DNA from: Bacillota bacterium
GTDB taxonomy: Bacteria; Sysuimicrobiota; Sysuimicrobiia; Sysuimicrobiales; Segetimicrobiaceae
Assembly (NCBI GenBank): GCA_021324295.1
Contig: JAJPJJ010000041.1
Coordinates: 1-64,000 of the forward strand
Length of the DNA stretch: 64,000 nt
Reading direction: 5' to 3'
Made by a program: the position numbers and the translations under genes. The notes below the pieces were generated by a model. That model ran no database searches. It was not told the DNA's origin and saw only the letters and a program-made list of their open reading frames with translations. Below are positions 24,693-33,993 of the stretch, piece after piece. The number at the start of each line of letters is the position of its first letter. The first letter of the stretch is position 1.

Positions 24693-25748
24693 ATGATCGA
24701 CGAGGCGAAAGTAAACGATTTCCTGGGCCGGATGGTTGGGGAGCTGGGAGCGGTGTGGTCCGCCCCCCTCATCGTCCTGGGACATGACCTCGGCCTCTAC
24801 ACGGCGATGGCCGAGATGGGTCCTGTGACACCCGCGGATCTCGCGAAGCGCACCGGGACGGAGGAGCGGCTCGTCGCCGAGTGGCTGGCAAACCAGGCCG
24901 CCGGAGGGATCGTCACCTATGACCCGACGGCCGGGCGTTTCACCCTGCCCGCAGAGCAGGCGTTCATTCTGGCGGATCCCGGTTCTCCGGTGGACCTCGT
25001 CAGCGCGTTCCGCATGGGCCTCCTGGTCGCGGACGACCGGCAGCGGCTGGCCCGTGCCTTCCGGGGCGAAGCACCGCTCGGCTGGCACGATCACCATCCC
25101 GACTTCTACGGGGCGAGCGACCGCTTCTTCGCGGCGGGGTACCGGGCCGCGCTCGTGCGGGACTGGATCCCCGCGCTCGAGGGGGTCGAGGCGAAGCTGC
25201 GCCGCGGCGCACGGGTGGCCGACGTCGGCTGCGGCCTGGGCTCCTCGACGTTGATCCTCGCACGGGCCTACCCCGCATCGACTTTTCGGGGCTTCGACTT
25301 CCACGCTCCGTCCATCACGGCTGCTCGCCGGGCCGCGGCCACAGGCGGGATGGCGGACCGGGTGACGTTCGACGTCGCCTCGGTGACGGACTACCCGGGC
25401 CGGGACTACGACCTCATCCTGTACTTCGACGCGCTCCACGACGTGGGGGACCCGACGGCCGCTCTCGCACATGCGCGCGCTGCGCTCGCCCCGGATGGCA
25501 CGGTGGCGATCATCGAGCCGAACGCGGGAGAGACCCTGGAGGAGAACCTGAACCCCGTCGGCCGGTTGTTCTACGCCGGCTCGACGATCCTGTGCGTCCC
25601 GTCGGCGCTGGCTCAAGAGGGCCGGCTCGCCCTCGGCAACCAGGTCCCCGAGAGACGCTGGCGGGAGCTGGCGACGCAGGCGGGCTATGCGCGCTTCCGT
25701 CGCGCGGTGGCGACTCCCTTCAACCGGATCTTCGAGCTGCGCCCCTGA
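24693..25748 (+). CDS. SAM-dependent methyltransferase, winged-helix type
   Basis: A 351-residue class I methyltransferase. Residues 1-90 form a helical/winged dimerisation domain typical of small-molecule O-methyltransferases (MGPVTPADLAKRTGTEERLVAEWL). The SAM-binding motif VADVGCGLGSST is at about 175-186, followed by FRGFDFHAP and the acceptor-loop DALHDVGDPTAAL. GGGAGGGATCGGAG precedes the ATG. It lies between two giant ATPase regulators and its 3' end overlaps the BTAD regulator gene by 64 bases on opposite strands. The substrate is unknown. Confidence 0.88.
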   Translation: MIDEAKVNDFLGRMVGELGAVWSAPLIVLGHDLGLYTAMAEMGPVTPADLAKRTGTEERLVAEWLANQAAGGIVTYDPTAGRFTLPAEQAFILADPGSPVDLVSAFRMGLLVADDRQRLARAFRGEAPLGWHDHHPDFYGASDRFFAAGYRAALVRDWIPALEGVEAKLRRGARVADVGCGLGSSTLILARAYPASTFRGFDFHAPSITAARRAAATGGMADRVTFDVASVTDYPGRDYDLILYFDALHDVGDPTAALAHARAALAPDGTVAIIEPNAGETLEENLNPVGRLFYAGSTILCVPSALAQEGRLALGNQVPERRWRELATQAGYARFRRAVATPFNRIFELRP

Positions 25749-28700
25749 CCGGACGCCGGGCCTCGCGCGAGGACGGCTCGCAGGCGGGGGACGGTATCGA
25801 GGTGCCCGTCGGTCTCGGCGGCGACGATCGCCTCCCGGGCGAGCGCCGCGGCGCGCGGGTCTCCGAGCGCGGCGGCCACTTCCGCCTCGGCGCACCGCGC
25901 CAGGTGGTAGGCGCTCTGGTTCCGCTCGCTCGCGGCGCGGGCCTGCGCCACGTAGGTCGAGGCTTCTCTCGATCGTCCGACCGCCACGAGCAGGGCGGCC
26001 AGGCCGGACGCGGCGACCGCTGTGTGGATCGGCATGCCCCTGGCCAGCTCGAGCGCGGATCGGAAGTCCGCCTCCGCGCCCGCCAGAGCGCCCAGCGCCT
26101 GCCGGGCGCTCGCCCGCGCCGCATTCGCCGCGCTCAGCCACTCGCGGTGCCCGAGGCGGCTGGCCATCGCGACCGCCGCGTCGGCCGCGGCCTCGGCCTC
26201 GATAGGGCGGCCGAGGCCCACGAGGGGATAGGCACGCTGGAGCAGCGCGTAGCACTCTCCCTCCGGGTAGCGGAGCATCCGCGCAAGCGCGACCGCGCGG
26301 TCGGAGTCGGCCAGAGCCTCCTGGTACCGTGCCATCTGGCTCAGCGCCCGGCTGCGCGTGGCCAGCGGCATGACGGCCCGGAAGAGGTCGCCGCGGCTCG
26401 TAAAGAGCGTCGCCGCGCGCTCGAACAACCCCACGGCCTCGCGGAGCCGTCCCTCCTCGAAAGCAACGATCGCCTGGATATCGACGACACGCGCGATGCC
26501 CTCGGCGTCCCCGATGTCCTCGAACGCGCGCAGGGCCTCCTCCACGCGGGTCCGGCACCGGCGCAGCTCGCCCAGGTTCAAGTCGATGCGCCCGGCCACC
26601 GCGAGCGCATGCGCGCGGGCCGCTCGGTCCCGGCCGGACGCGGCGATCGCCGCCTCCGCCATCTCCAGGCCCTCGGCGTAGTCGCGTCCCCCCGCCACCA
26701 ACCAGGCCAGCCGGGCCGCTGTCCTGGACCACCCCGCTCCCTTCGGGGTGCGTCCCAGGACCCGGCGCAGGTCGGCCTCCGCGCCCGCCAGCTCCCCGCG
26801 CCGGGCCCGCGCTTCGCCCCGCGATTCCAACAGGACAAGCTCCGTGGCCTCGTCCGGGCCAAGGGCGAGCCCGGACGAGGCCAGGCGCTCGGCATCGTCG
26901 TTGTCGAACCGCCCGAGCGCGGCGACGGCGGCCTCCGCGTAGGCCCGTGCCGCCGCCGGGCGGTCCCCCGCGCCCACGAGGTGGCGCGCTACCTCGCTGG
27001 GGTCGGCGCCGTCGGCTCGTAGCGCGCCAGCCAGTCCCCCGTGCAGCGCGATGCGGTCCGCGGGCGAGAGCATCGCGGTCACCGCCTCCGCCACGAGGTC
27101 GTGTGATGTCGCCCACCCGTCGCTGCCCAGCCGCGCCAATCCGGTGCGGATCAGGGTGTCGAGAGCTTCGAGCGTCTCGGCCTGTGTGGTCCCGGCGGCG
27201 CGTGCGAGCAGCCGGGCCGGTGCCTCGCGCCCCAGCAGGGCGAGCCGGGCCAGCACCTCGCGGCGATCCGGCGGGAGGCGCCCGGCGCGGAGGATGATCG
27301 CGCTCCGCTGGCCCGCCCGCGCCGCCTGCCGGGCCCGCTGAACCGCCTGCCTGCCCCGGCCGAACCACCGCCCGTCGCCGCGGCGCGCAACCGCGCCCTC
27401 CCGGGCCAGCGCGCGGAGCACCTCCATCACGGCGAGCGGGGTGCCGTCGGTCTCCTCGGCGACGACTTGTGCCAGCCCACTGTCCGCGATCAGACCCTGC
27501 AGCGCCTCCAGGGAGAGCGGGCCCAGCGCAATCTCGCGGCATCCTCGCCGCCGCAGGGTCTCGAGGGCCTGGGCCAGCGGACTGCGCACCTGCACCTCCT
27601 CCGGGCGGTACGCGATCGCCAAGCCGCCCGCGGTGCGCTCGGCGGCGAGCGTGAGGAGGCGGAGGCTGGTCGCGTCGGCCCACTGCGCGTCGTCCGCCAG
27701 GATCAGGCGCGCCCGCGAGGCGGCGACGATCTGGACCGCGCCCTCCAACGCCAGCGCCCGCCGGCTCTCGGGATCGAGCGTCAGTCGCGGGAGAGGCCGT
27801 AGCTCCGCGAGCTCAGGGAGTTCCTCGGCGAGCGCGACCGCGGCGTGATCCGCCGCGGCCCGGGCCGCTTCGACATCGAGTCCCAGCGCTTCGCGCACCA
27901 GCCGCCGTCCCAGGCTCCAACTCTGCTCCTGCTCGGCCACGAACGCACGAACCGAGAGGACGGGCACGGGTGACCGCGCCGCCGCCTCGGCCAGCAACCG
28001 CGACTTGCCGGCGCCCGCGGGCCCGGCGAGCACGACGACCGCATGGGCCTCCCCGGAGGCCGTGGCCAGGACGGCATCGAGCTCGACCTCGCGGCCGACG
28101 AAGAGCGGCTCCTGAGGCGCGGCCGGCGAGGAGCGCGCCCGCCCGACCGCGGGAGACAGCGGAGCGGGCGGGGATAGGGGTTCTCCACGAAGGATGCGCG
28201 CCCGGAGTTGCTCCGACTCGGGGGAGAGAGCGAGACCCAACTCGTCTGCGAGACGCGCCTCGAACGCAGCGAGCACGTCGAGGGCCGCCGCGCGGTCCCC
28301 CGAGGCGGCCAGCGCCTGGGCGAGCAGGAGGTGCGCGGTCTCCCGCAGCGGTTCCTCGGCGATGGCGCGCTCCGCGTGCGCGACCGCCTCCGCCGGCTCG
28401 CCCACGGCGAGCGCAGCCGCCGCGGCTCCCTCCAGCACGTCGACGTAGCGGCGCTGGAGCTCCCGGCGGGGTTGTTGCGCCCAGTCCGCGTAGGCGTCTT
28501 CCGGGAGCGGCTCGCCGCCCCAGTGGTCGAGGGCGTGGCGGAGCACCCCCAGCGCGGCGGCGGGACGGCCGGCCAGCAGGTGCCGGCGCCCCGCGTCGGC
28601 CAGCTCGGCGAAGCGCTCCGCGTCAACCTCGCAGTCGGCGGTCCGGCGGAAGACATAGCCGCCGGGGGCGGTCGCGATCATGGTCGCGTCGCCAAGGGCC

Positions 28701-28936
28701 CGCCGTGCCCGCACCACGAGGATCTCGACGTTCCGCACGGGATCGGCCGGCGGCCGGTCTCCCCACAACGCTTCCACGAGGACGTCCTTGGGGACGAGCT
28801 GCCCCCGGCGGGTGAGGAGCAATCGCAGCAGCGTGCGCGTCAGCCGGCCGCCGAAGGCGGCCGACGGCACTTCCTCCTCGCCGCGGCGCACGGAGAACCG
28901 GCCCAGGAGCGCGATGGACACGGGTGCCGCAGACAC
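25685..28936 (-). CDS. BTAD/AfsR-like regulator with AAA ATPase and TPR repeats
   Basis: About 1,083 residues. The N-terminal winged-helix (SIALLGRFSVRRGEEEVP, then TRTLLRLLLTRRGQLVPKDVLVEALWG) is followed by a bacterial transcriptional activation domain (about 95-245). An AAA ATPase comes next, with LAGPAGAGKSRLLAEA (about 305) and ARLILADDAQWAD (about 400), and then a long TPR array to the C-terminus. AfsR/SARP-type proteins activate neighbouring operons in response to phosphorylation or ligands. The start is uncertain: GTG 28936 or GTG 28921, neither with a strong ribosome site. The tail overlaps the convergent methyltransferase gene. Confidence 0.87.
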   Translation of the reverse strand: MSAAPVSIALLGRFSVRRGEEEVPSAAFGGRLTRTLLRLLLTRRGQLVPKDVLVEALWGDRPPADPVRNVEILVVRARRALGDATMIATAPGGYVFRRTADCEVDAERFAELADAGRRHLLAGRPAAALGVLRHALDHWGGEPLPEDAYADWAQQPRRELQRRYVDVLEGAAAAALAVGEPAEAVAHAERAIAEEPLRETAHLLLAQALAASGDRAAALDVLAAFEARLADELGLALSPESEQLRARILRGEPLSPPAPLSPAVGRARSSPAAPQEPLFVGREVELDAVLATASGEAHAVVVLAGPAGAGKSRLLAEAAARSPVPVLSVRAFVAEQEQSWSLGRRLVREALGLDVEAARAAADHAAVALAEELPELAELRPLPRLTLDPESRRALALEGAVQIVAASRARLILADDAQWADATSLRLLTLAAERTAGGLAIAYRPEEVQVRSPLAQALETLRRRGCREIALGPLSLEALQGLIADSGLAQVVAEETDGTPLAVMEVLRALAREGAVARRGDGRWFGRGRQAVQRARQAARAGQRSAIILRAGRLPPDRREVLARLALLGREAPARLLARAAGTTQAETLEALDTLIRTGLARLGSDGWATSHDLVAEAVTAMLSPADRIALHGGLAGALRADGADPSEVARHLVGAGDRPAAARAYAEAAVAALGRFDNDDAERLASSGLALGPDEATELVLLESRGEARARRGELAGAEADLRRVLGRTPKGAGWSRTAARLAWLVAGGRDYAEGLEMAEAAIAASGRDRAARAHALAVAGRIDLNLGELRRCRTRVEEALRAFEDIGDAEGIARVVDIQAIVAFEEGRLREAVGLFERAATLFTSRGDLFRAVMPLATRSRALSQMARYQEALADSDRAVALARMLRYPEGECYALLQRAYPLVGLGRPIEAEAAADAAVAMASRLGHREWLSAANAARASARQALGALAGAEADFRSALELARGMPIHTAVAASGLAALLVAVGRSREASTYVAQARAASERNQSAYHLARCAEAEVAAALGDPRAAALAREAIVAAETDGHLDTVPRLRAVLARGPASGQGRSSKIRLKGVATARRKRA

Positions 28937-29271
28937 AGGTGGATTCTGGCACCACGGTGGCTGCCGCGTCAAGCCGCGACAGGGCTCGGCGCAGTGCCCG
29001 TCCTTGCGCCGGGCGGCGCGGTCGAGCTCGCGCTTGCGATCAGTGCGCCATGGCTTGCGGTGCGCCGGGGGGAAGTGAACCATGAGTGTTGACGCCGCCG
29101 ACCCGATCCCGTGCCTCGAGGGCCTGCGGCGGTCGCGGATGCTTCGCACCTCGGAGAAGTCCGGACCGCACCGCCGGAGGCCGTAGGGCGGGAGGCGTGC
29201 GCACGCCTGGCCAGAACGTCCGCGGAGCTGATCCAGGCGCTGGCACGCTACTGTCAGCGGGGGCGGGACTG
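28937..29271. other. Intergenic region upstream of BTAD regulator
   Basis: 335 bases between the 5' end of the regulator and the 3' end of the next minus-strand gene. It should contain the regulator's promoter, but no convincing -35/-10 pair, repeat or open frame with a ribosome site was seen. Confidence 0.5.
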
Positions 29272-29727
29272 TTAGAAGCGAACCTCGATGACGTTCCCCC
29301 GGCACGTTCCGCAGGCCACGCTGACCGCCGGTTTGGGGGGCGCCGGCCCCACCTCGAACCTCATTGCCTCGGGAGCGCGCGCATGGGCAACCGCCACATG
29401 GATGACCCCGCCACGCACCGATTCTCCCGACGCGGAGAGCCGGATCTCCCGGGGCAGCTTTCGAGGTGCGTGCCGCCCGCGCCGGTCAGCCGCGGCCACT
29501 TTGACGGCGGCAGGGTGCGCCCGAGCGAATTGCTTGGGGGGCGCCGGAGCTGCCCGCGCCGGCAGCGCCGCCGGCCCGACGCGCCCGGGCGCACGGCTGA
29601 CCGACCAGCCTCCCAGCGCTGCGGCGGCAACCACTACCGCCCCTCCGACCGCGACGAGGATCGGCGTCCGCCAGCGTGCGTTCCTCATCCCTCTTAATGG
29701 TCCCCCGCGGTCACTCTCGCTTAACAT
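29272..29727 (-). CDS. Membrane-anchored hypothetical protein with C-terminal CxxC
   Basis: A 151-residue hypothetical protein. A single hydrophobic segment (TPILVAVGGAVVVAAAALGGW, about residues 20-41) after a basic start predicts a signal anchor with the rest outside the cytoplasm. The middle is Ala/Pro/Arg-rich and the end is a compact strand-rich part with VACGTCRG, a CxxC that could bind metal or form a disulfide. An internal ATG at 29688 would start 14 residues later. No family is recognised and no neighbour points to a role. Confidence 0.5.
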   Translation of the reverse strand: MLSESDRGGPLRGMRNARWRTPILVAVGGAVVVAAAALGGWSVSRAPGRVGPAALPARAAPAPPKQFARAHPAAVKVAAADRRGRHAPRKLPREIRLSASGESVRGGVIHVAVAHARAPEAMRFEVGPAPPKPAVSVACGTCRGNVIEVRF

Positions 29728-30071
29728 CCGGGTGGCCGCTCATCGTCCCGCTGACGGCATCGCCCGACTCCGCCCGGCCCGGCGCGCCAGCGTGGAGGAT
29801 CTGCGGCGCCAGTACACGCAGCTGGACCGCCTGCGGAAGGGCACGGAGAGGCCGACCGATCGGTTGACGCGGACGGCCCGGCCGCGACGCCCACCCGTCC
29901 CCCTTTCGCGTGCCTCCCGGCGCGCGCGCGGCGACCCGCGCGGCGGTCCAGCGCGCGTAGCCCCCGCGCACCGAACGACGCGGCCCATGGGCGCCTGGCG
30001 ATCCCCCGGCCCATCAGACGCGCGTGGTCCAGCGGGCCCCGGGCTTCCTTTCCGGGCGGTCGCGTGAGACA
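29728..30071. other. Intergenic region between divergent genes
   Basis: 344 bases between the membrane-anchored protein (minus) and the coiled-coil protein (plus). Open frames here lack ribosome sites and look like random GC-rich frames. No promoter or structure could be assigned with confidence. Confidence 0.5.
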
Positions 30072-30839
30072 ATGATGCCAATGCCGAAGCCAACACCAGC
30101 ATCCCGCCGGCCGCGCGTCGACCCCGTGCGCCAAGCCCTCGAGCGCCTCGCGGACGCGCAGCTTGAGACCCAGGCCGAGCTTCGCACTCTCTCAGAGGCG
30201 CAGCGTCGGACGGAGGAGCGGCGCAGCGAGTTCATTCGGCGAACCGACGAGCGCTTTGGCCGACTTGAGTCCGCCGTCGAACGCCTCGCTGAAGCCCAGC
30301 GCCGGACCGAAGAGCGGGTCGAGCGCCTGGAAGCGGCCGTCGAACGCCTCGCCGAAGCCCAGCGCCGGACCGAAGAGCGGGTCGAGCGCCTGGAAGCGGC
30401 CGTCGAACGCCTCGCCGAAGCCCAGCGCCGGACCGAGCAGGCGGTGGCGCGGCTCGCCCAGCAGGTTGGGCGGCTCGGCGAAACGATCGGGTTTACGCTG
30501 GAGGACCTCGCTCGCGACCTGACGCCTGATCGGCTGGCGCGGCGCTACGGCATCCAGGTCGACGCCCTGGACCGGGCGTTCTTCCAGCTCGACGGGGAAG
30601 AAGTCGAAATCGACCTCTACGGCATCGGGCGGCGCAACGGACAGCCGGTCGCGATCGTCGGCGAGGCCAAGAGCCGCATCTACGACCGTGACGTGGAAGC
30701 CCTCGTGGGACGCGCCCAGCAGCTCGGCCCGCAGCTCTCGGCGGCGCCCGTCCCGGTCCTCTTCGGGTTCGTCGTCCACCCGTCGGCCAGGGAAGCGGCG
30801 GGCCGGCTCGGGGCGATCGTCATCGCCTCCGGCGGCTAA
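30072..30839 (+). CDS. Coiled-coil protein with C-terminal nuclease-like domain (DUF3782-like)
   Basis: A 255-residue protein. Residues 15-140 form one long coiled coil made of heptads, with an internal 21-residue repeat ([21 protein letters not shown]). The C-terminal part (about 145-255) has [27 protein letters not shown]: a D and E-x-K pattern seen in PD-(D/E)xK restriction-like folds and in DUF3782 proteins. Its role is unknown; such proteins are common in thermophiles and cyanobacteria. I start at the first of three clustered ATGs (30072, 30075, 30081). Confidence 0.75.
   Translation: MMPMPKPTPASRRPRVDPVRQALERLADAQLETQAELRTLSEAQRRTEERRSEFIRRTDERFGRLESAVERLAEAQRRTEERVERLEAAVERLAEAQRRTEERVERLEAAVERLAEAQRRTEQAVARLAQQVGRLGETIGFTLEDLARDLTPDRLARRYGIQVDALDRAFFQLDGEEVEIDLYGIGRRNGQPVAIVGEAKSRIYDRDVEALVGRAQQLGPQLSAAPVPVLFGFVVHPSAREAAGRLGAIVIASGG
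30273..30437 (+). repeat. 63-bp tandem repeat within coiled-coil gene
   Basis: About 2.6 copies of a 63-bp unit start at 30273, 30336 and 30399; the second and third copies are almost identical at DNA level, including synonymous positions. Each unit encodes 21 residues, exactly three heptads, so copy-number change would lengthen the coiled coil without breaking frame or register. Confidence 0.85.
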
Positions 30840-31320
30840 GCTGAAGCAACGCGAAGGGGAGAGGGTCCTACAACCCCCACCGGCGGCACGCCGGGCCGGG
30901 GCCCTTGTCGCAGACGGGGGTACGAGCGCCGTGGTGACAGCAGCACGACACGAGCCGAGAAGTCGTGGCAATCGGAATCGGGAGTACGGCATGGGGGATT
31001 CTGCGGAGTCTCCAACCGGTACCTGACAGAGGTACTTTCAGGTAGTAGGACTTTCGGTACTTTGTTGTCGTTGAGCCCGGAAGATGAGCGGGGGACAGGC
31101 CGGCCGCCCGGGTGCGCCTGACCGCCGACAGGCCCAATCCTCCTACATTCGTTGCGATCGCCTCCACGCGGATCTCCGACGCCCCTTCGGGTGCTGGCAC
31201 GTTCGCACTCCCCAGGGGGGGTCTCCCCGATCGGCCCTCACACTCCCGGAAGGAGTGCAGGCACCAAGGCGAAAACCTCAGGCTACGCCGCATGTCACGA
31301 GACCGGGGAGGTGAGGTGGG
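30840..31320. other. Leader and intergenic region before the second peptide importer
   Basis: 481 bases without a gene. An AT-richer patch at about 31025-31075 has two similar GGTACTTTC/CGGTACTTTG words and may hold the promoter, though no clear hexamer pair is seen. The last 80 bases contain the second copy of the conserved leader element (31245-31291) and the ribosome site. Confidence 0.5.
31245..31291 (+). promoter_or_regulatory. Conserved leader element, copy 2 (upstream of Tat-type binding protein)
   Basis: Bases 31245-31284 match 8685-8724 without gaps (see copy 1). In this copy CACTCC (31241-31246) can pair with GGAGTG (31252-31257), making a small hairpin with loop CGGAA, and the second block reads GGCGAAAACCTCAGGCT. 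The element ends 30 bases before the start codon of the binding protein, close enough to influence translation. Confidence 0.45.
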
Positions 31321-32931
31321 ATGGGGCATAGGCGGATGGCGGAGGGCGGGACGACGCGCCGGGAGTTCCTCGCGCGGGCGGCGTTGATGGCACTGTCCGC
31401 CTCATCCGTGGGGCCGGCACGCGCGGCGGCCGCGCAGGCCCCAAGGCGCGGCGGCACGATGGTCGTCACAGGCCATCAGGAGATCTCCAGCTTGAGCCCC
31501 GATGACGCGGGCCCGACCGTGCACTGGACAGCCGTCACGCAGATCCACAATGCGCTTCTGGAACTGGACGAAAACTACGCCCTCGTGCCGACGTTGGCGC
31601 AGTCGTACACGGCGTCCCCGGACGGGCTGTCGTACACGTTCAAGCTCCGCCGGGGAGTGAAGTTCCACGACGGGACAGAGTTCACCGCCGAGGACGTGAA
31701 GTACACCTACGAGTGGTACATGAACCCCGCCAACCACGCGATCAACGCCAACAACTTCAAGGACGTCGACGCGGTGCAGGCCGTGGACAGGTACACGGTC
31801 CGCGTGCGGATGAAGCAGCCCAACGCGGCGTTCCCGGCGAAGGGCGCGTCCACGTTCATCGTCCCCGCCGCGTACCACAGCAGGGTCGGGGAGAAGGGCT
31901 ACAAGAGCGCTCCGATCGGGACCGGGGCGTTCAGGCTGAAGGAGTGGAAACCTGCCGAGCACACCCTCGTGCAGGCCTTCGACCAGCATTTCCGCGGCCG
32001 GCCGTATCTCGACTTCTTCCGCGTGGACATCGTCCCCGAGGCCTCGGTCCGGGCGATCGGGTTGCAGACCGGCACCTCGGATTCCGCCGTGTGGCCGCTC
32101 CTGGTCGAAGACAACCTCAGGCTCGCGAAGGACCCGAACTTCACCACCTTCGTGACCGTGACGACCGGCGTGAACCACTTCCCGATCAACAACAAGCGGC
32201 CGATCTTCGCCGACAAGCGCGTCCGGCAGGCGATGATGCATGCGATCAACCGCCAGCGGCTGATCGACGACATCTTCAAAGGAACGGCGGTGATCGCGAC
32301 CTCGCACCTGTCGCCCGCATTCAAGACGTACTACGAGCCGAACGTCACCAAGTACCCGTACGATCCCGCGAAGGCCAGGGCGCTGCTCGACGAAGCGGGC
32401 TGGAAGCCCGGCAGCGACGGTGTCCGGGAAAAGGACGGGGTCAGGCTCTCCTTCACCTGCGTCACGATCACGGGCGATCAGGCGCGGCGGCCGGAGGCCG
32501 AGGTCGCCCAGCAGGATCTCAAAGCGGTCGGCATCGAGATGAAGCTCGCGGAAGCGCCCGTGGCAACCATCACCGAGAAGATGCACAAGGGCGAGATGGA
32601 CGCGTCGCTCTTCAACTGGACCTACGGCGGCGGAGGCGGCGACCCCGATCCGTCCGTGACCCTCCGCTCCAACGGGGGCAACAACTGGTCGCATTACGAG
32701 AACCCGAAGGTCGATAGCCTGATCGACGCGGGCCTCCGGGAGCCCGACCCGAAGAAGCGCCGGCCGATCTACAGCGAGATCCAGAAGATCGTGGCCGAGG
32801 ACGTCCCCTTCCTTTACATCATGTACTGGAATTGGTACACGATCTTCACGAAGCGCATCAAGGGGCTGCCGAAGTCCGCGTTCAACGGGCCGCAGCTCTA
32901 CCGGAAGGCCTACCAGTGGTGGATCGGGTGA
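31321..32931 (+). CDS. Peptide ABC transporter substrate-binding protein with Tat signal
   Basis: A 536-residue extracellular solute-binding protein, family 5. The N-terminus carries a twin-arginine signal, TTRREFLARAAL, followed by a short hydrophobic stretch and an Ala-rich cleavage site near residue 40. Family blocks are GLSYTFKLRRGVKFHDGTEFTAEDVKYTYEW split around residues 100-130, GTGAFRLKEWKPAEHT, and PYDPAKARALLDEAGWKPG. GAGGTGAGGTGGG precedes the ATG; an ATG 15 bases later is also possible. It is followed by its two permease genes. Tat export implies folding or cofactor binding before secretion; the ligand is unknown. Confidence 0.93.
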   Translation: MGHRRMAEGGTTRREFLARAALMALSASSVGPARAAAAQAPRRGGTMVVTGHQEISSLSPDDAGPTVHWTAVTQIHNALLELDENYALVPTLAQSYTASPDGLSYTFKLRRGVKFHDGTEFTAEDVKYTYEWYMNPANHAINANNFKDVDAVQAVDRYTVRVRMKQPNAAFPAKGASTFIVPAAYHSRVGEKGYKSAPIGTGAFRLKEWKPAEHTLVQAFDQHFRGRPYLDFFRVDIVPEASVRAIGLQTGTSDSAVWPLLVEDNLRLAKDPNFTTFVTVTTGVNHFPINNKRPIFADKRVRQAMMHAINRQRLIDDIFKGTAVIATSHLSPAFKTYYEPNVTKYPYDPAKARALLDEAGWKPGSDGVREKDGVRLSFTCVTITGDQARRPEAEVAQQDLKAVGIEMKLAEAPVATITEKMHKGEMDASLFNWTYGGGGGDPDPSVTLRSNGGNNWSHYENPKVDSLIDAGLREPDPKKRRPIYSEIQKIVAEDVPFLYIMYWNWYTIFTKRIKGLPKSAFNGPQLYRKAYQWWIG

Positions 32932-33053
32932 CCCGGGCGCCCGCAACGCAACGATCGGCCGCCATGCCTAACGCCTCACGCCGTCGGCCCAGCGGCCCAG
33001 CGCCGGGGCGCGGCGCGGGGACGCGCTGACGCCGGGCGCGTCGGCGCGGGCCG

Positions 33054-33980
33054 ATGTGGCGCTACGTTGCCACCCGGTTGCTGCAGGGCGCGGCCGTGAT
33101 CTTCCTGGTCGCGACGGCCACGTTTCTGATCCTCCGCCTGACGCCGGGTAACCCGATCGATGTCCTGGTCGGCGAGGCGGAGGTGACACCCGAGCAGGTC
33201 GCGGGGATCAAGCAGCTGTGGGGGCTCGACCGGCCCTGGTACGAGCAGTATCTCACCTGGCTCGGCAACATGGCGCGCGGGAACTTCGGCGTGTCGGTCA
33301 TCCGAACCGGGGTTCCCGTGGGGACGATGCTGGCGCAGGCGGCGCCGGTGACCATCACGCTGAACATCGCGGCCCTGGTCGCTTCCGTGGCGATCGCCAT
33401 TCCCGTGGGAATCCTGGCGGGGATCCGGCGCTACTCGGCGTTGGATTACCTCGGGACGGTGGGAGCGACGTTGGGGGTCGCGCTGCCGAGCTTCTGGGTC
33501 TCGCTCATGGCCATCATCCTCTTCGCGGTGAAGCTCCGCTGGCTGCCGCCGTTCGGCCTCCACTCCTGGTCGGGATACATCCTCCCCGCCGCCGTGCTCG
33601 CGACGGAGCAAACCGCCGTGCTCACCCGCATGATGCGCGGCTCCGTCGCCTCGGTCCTGCACCAGGACTACGTCCGGACCGGGCGGGCGAAGGGTCTGCC
33701 CGAAGCGGCGGTGGTCCTGCGCCATGCCGTGCGCAACGCGTTGCTGCCGGTGATCACCGTGCTCGGGTACCGCATGGCGTTCCTCCTCAGCGGGACGATC
33801 ATCGTGGAGACGGTGTTCGCGCTGCCCGGCATCGGCCGGCTGCTGACGGACTCGGTCTACCACCTGGACTACCAGGTCGTCCAGGCGATCGCCCTTCTGC
33901 TCGCGGTGATTGTGGTGGTGGCCAACATCGCGACGGACCTCGTGTACGCGCTGGTGGACCCGCGGATCCGCATCGGATGA
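33054..33980 (+). CDS. Peptide-type ABC transporter permease, DppB-like
   Basis: A 308-residue DppB/OppB-family permease: N-terminal RYVATRLLQGAAVIFLVATATF, family block LRLTPGNPIDVLVGEAEVTPEQV, six predicted helices, and the EAA loop GRAKGLPEAAVVLRHAVRNALLPV at about residues 205-228. It lies 122 bases downstream of its binding protein. The operon has no ATPase gene, as in the importer at 3.5-5.3 kb. Confidence 0.92.
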   Translation: MWRYVATRLLQGAAVIFLVATATFLILRLTPGNPIDVLVGEAEVTPEQVAGIKQLWGLDRPWYEQYLTWLGNMARGNFGVSVIRTGVPVGTMLAQAAPVTITLNIAALVASVAIAIPVGILAGIRRYSALDYLGTVGATLGVALPSFWVSLMAIILFAVKLRWLPPFGLHSWSGYILPAAVLATEQTAVLTRMMRGSVASVLHQDYVRTGRAKGLPEAAVVLRHAVRNALLPVITVLGYRMAFLLSGTIIVETVFALPGIGRLLTDSVYHLDYQVVQAIALLLAVIVVVANIATDLVYALVDPRIRIG

Positions 33981-33993
33981 GCGCAGGGCGGGG

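Noticed and set aside
30273-30437. CRISPR array
   Set aside because: The repeats are contiguous 63-bp units without spacers and lie inside a coiled-coil coding frame.
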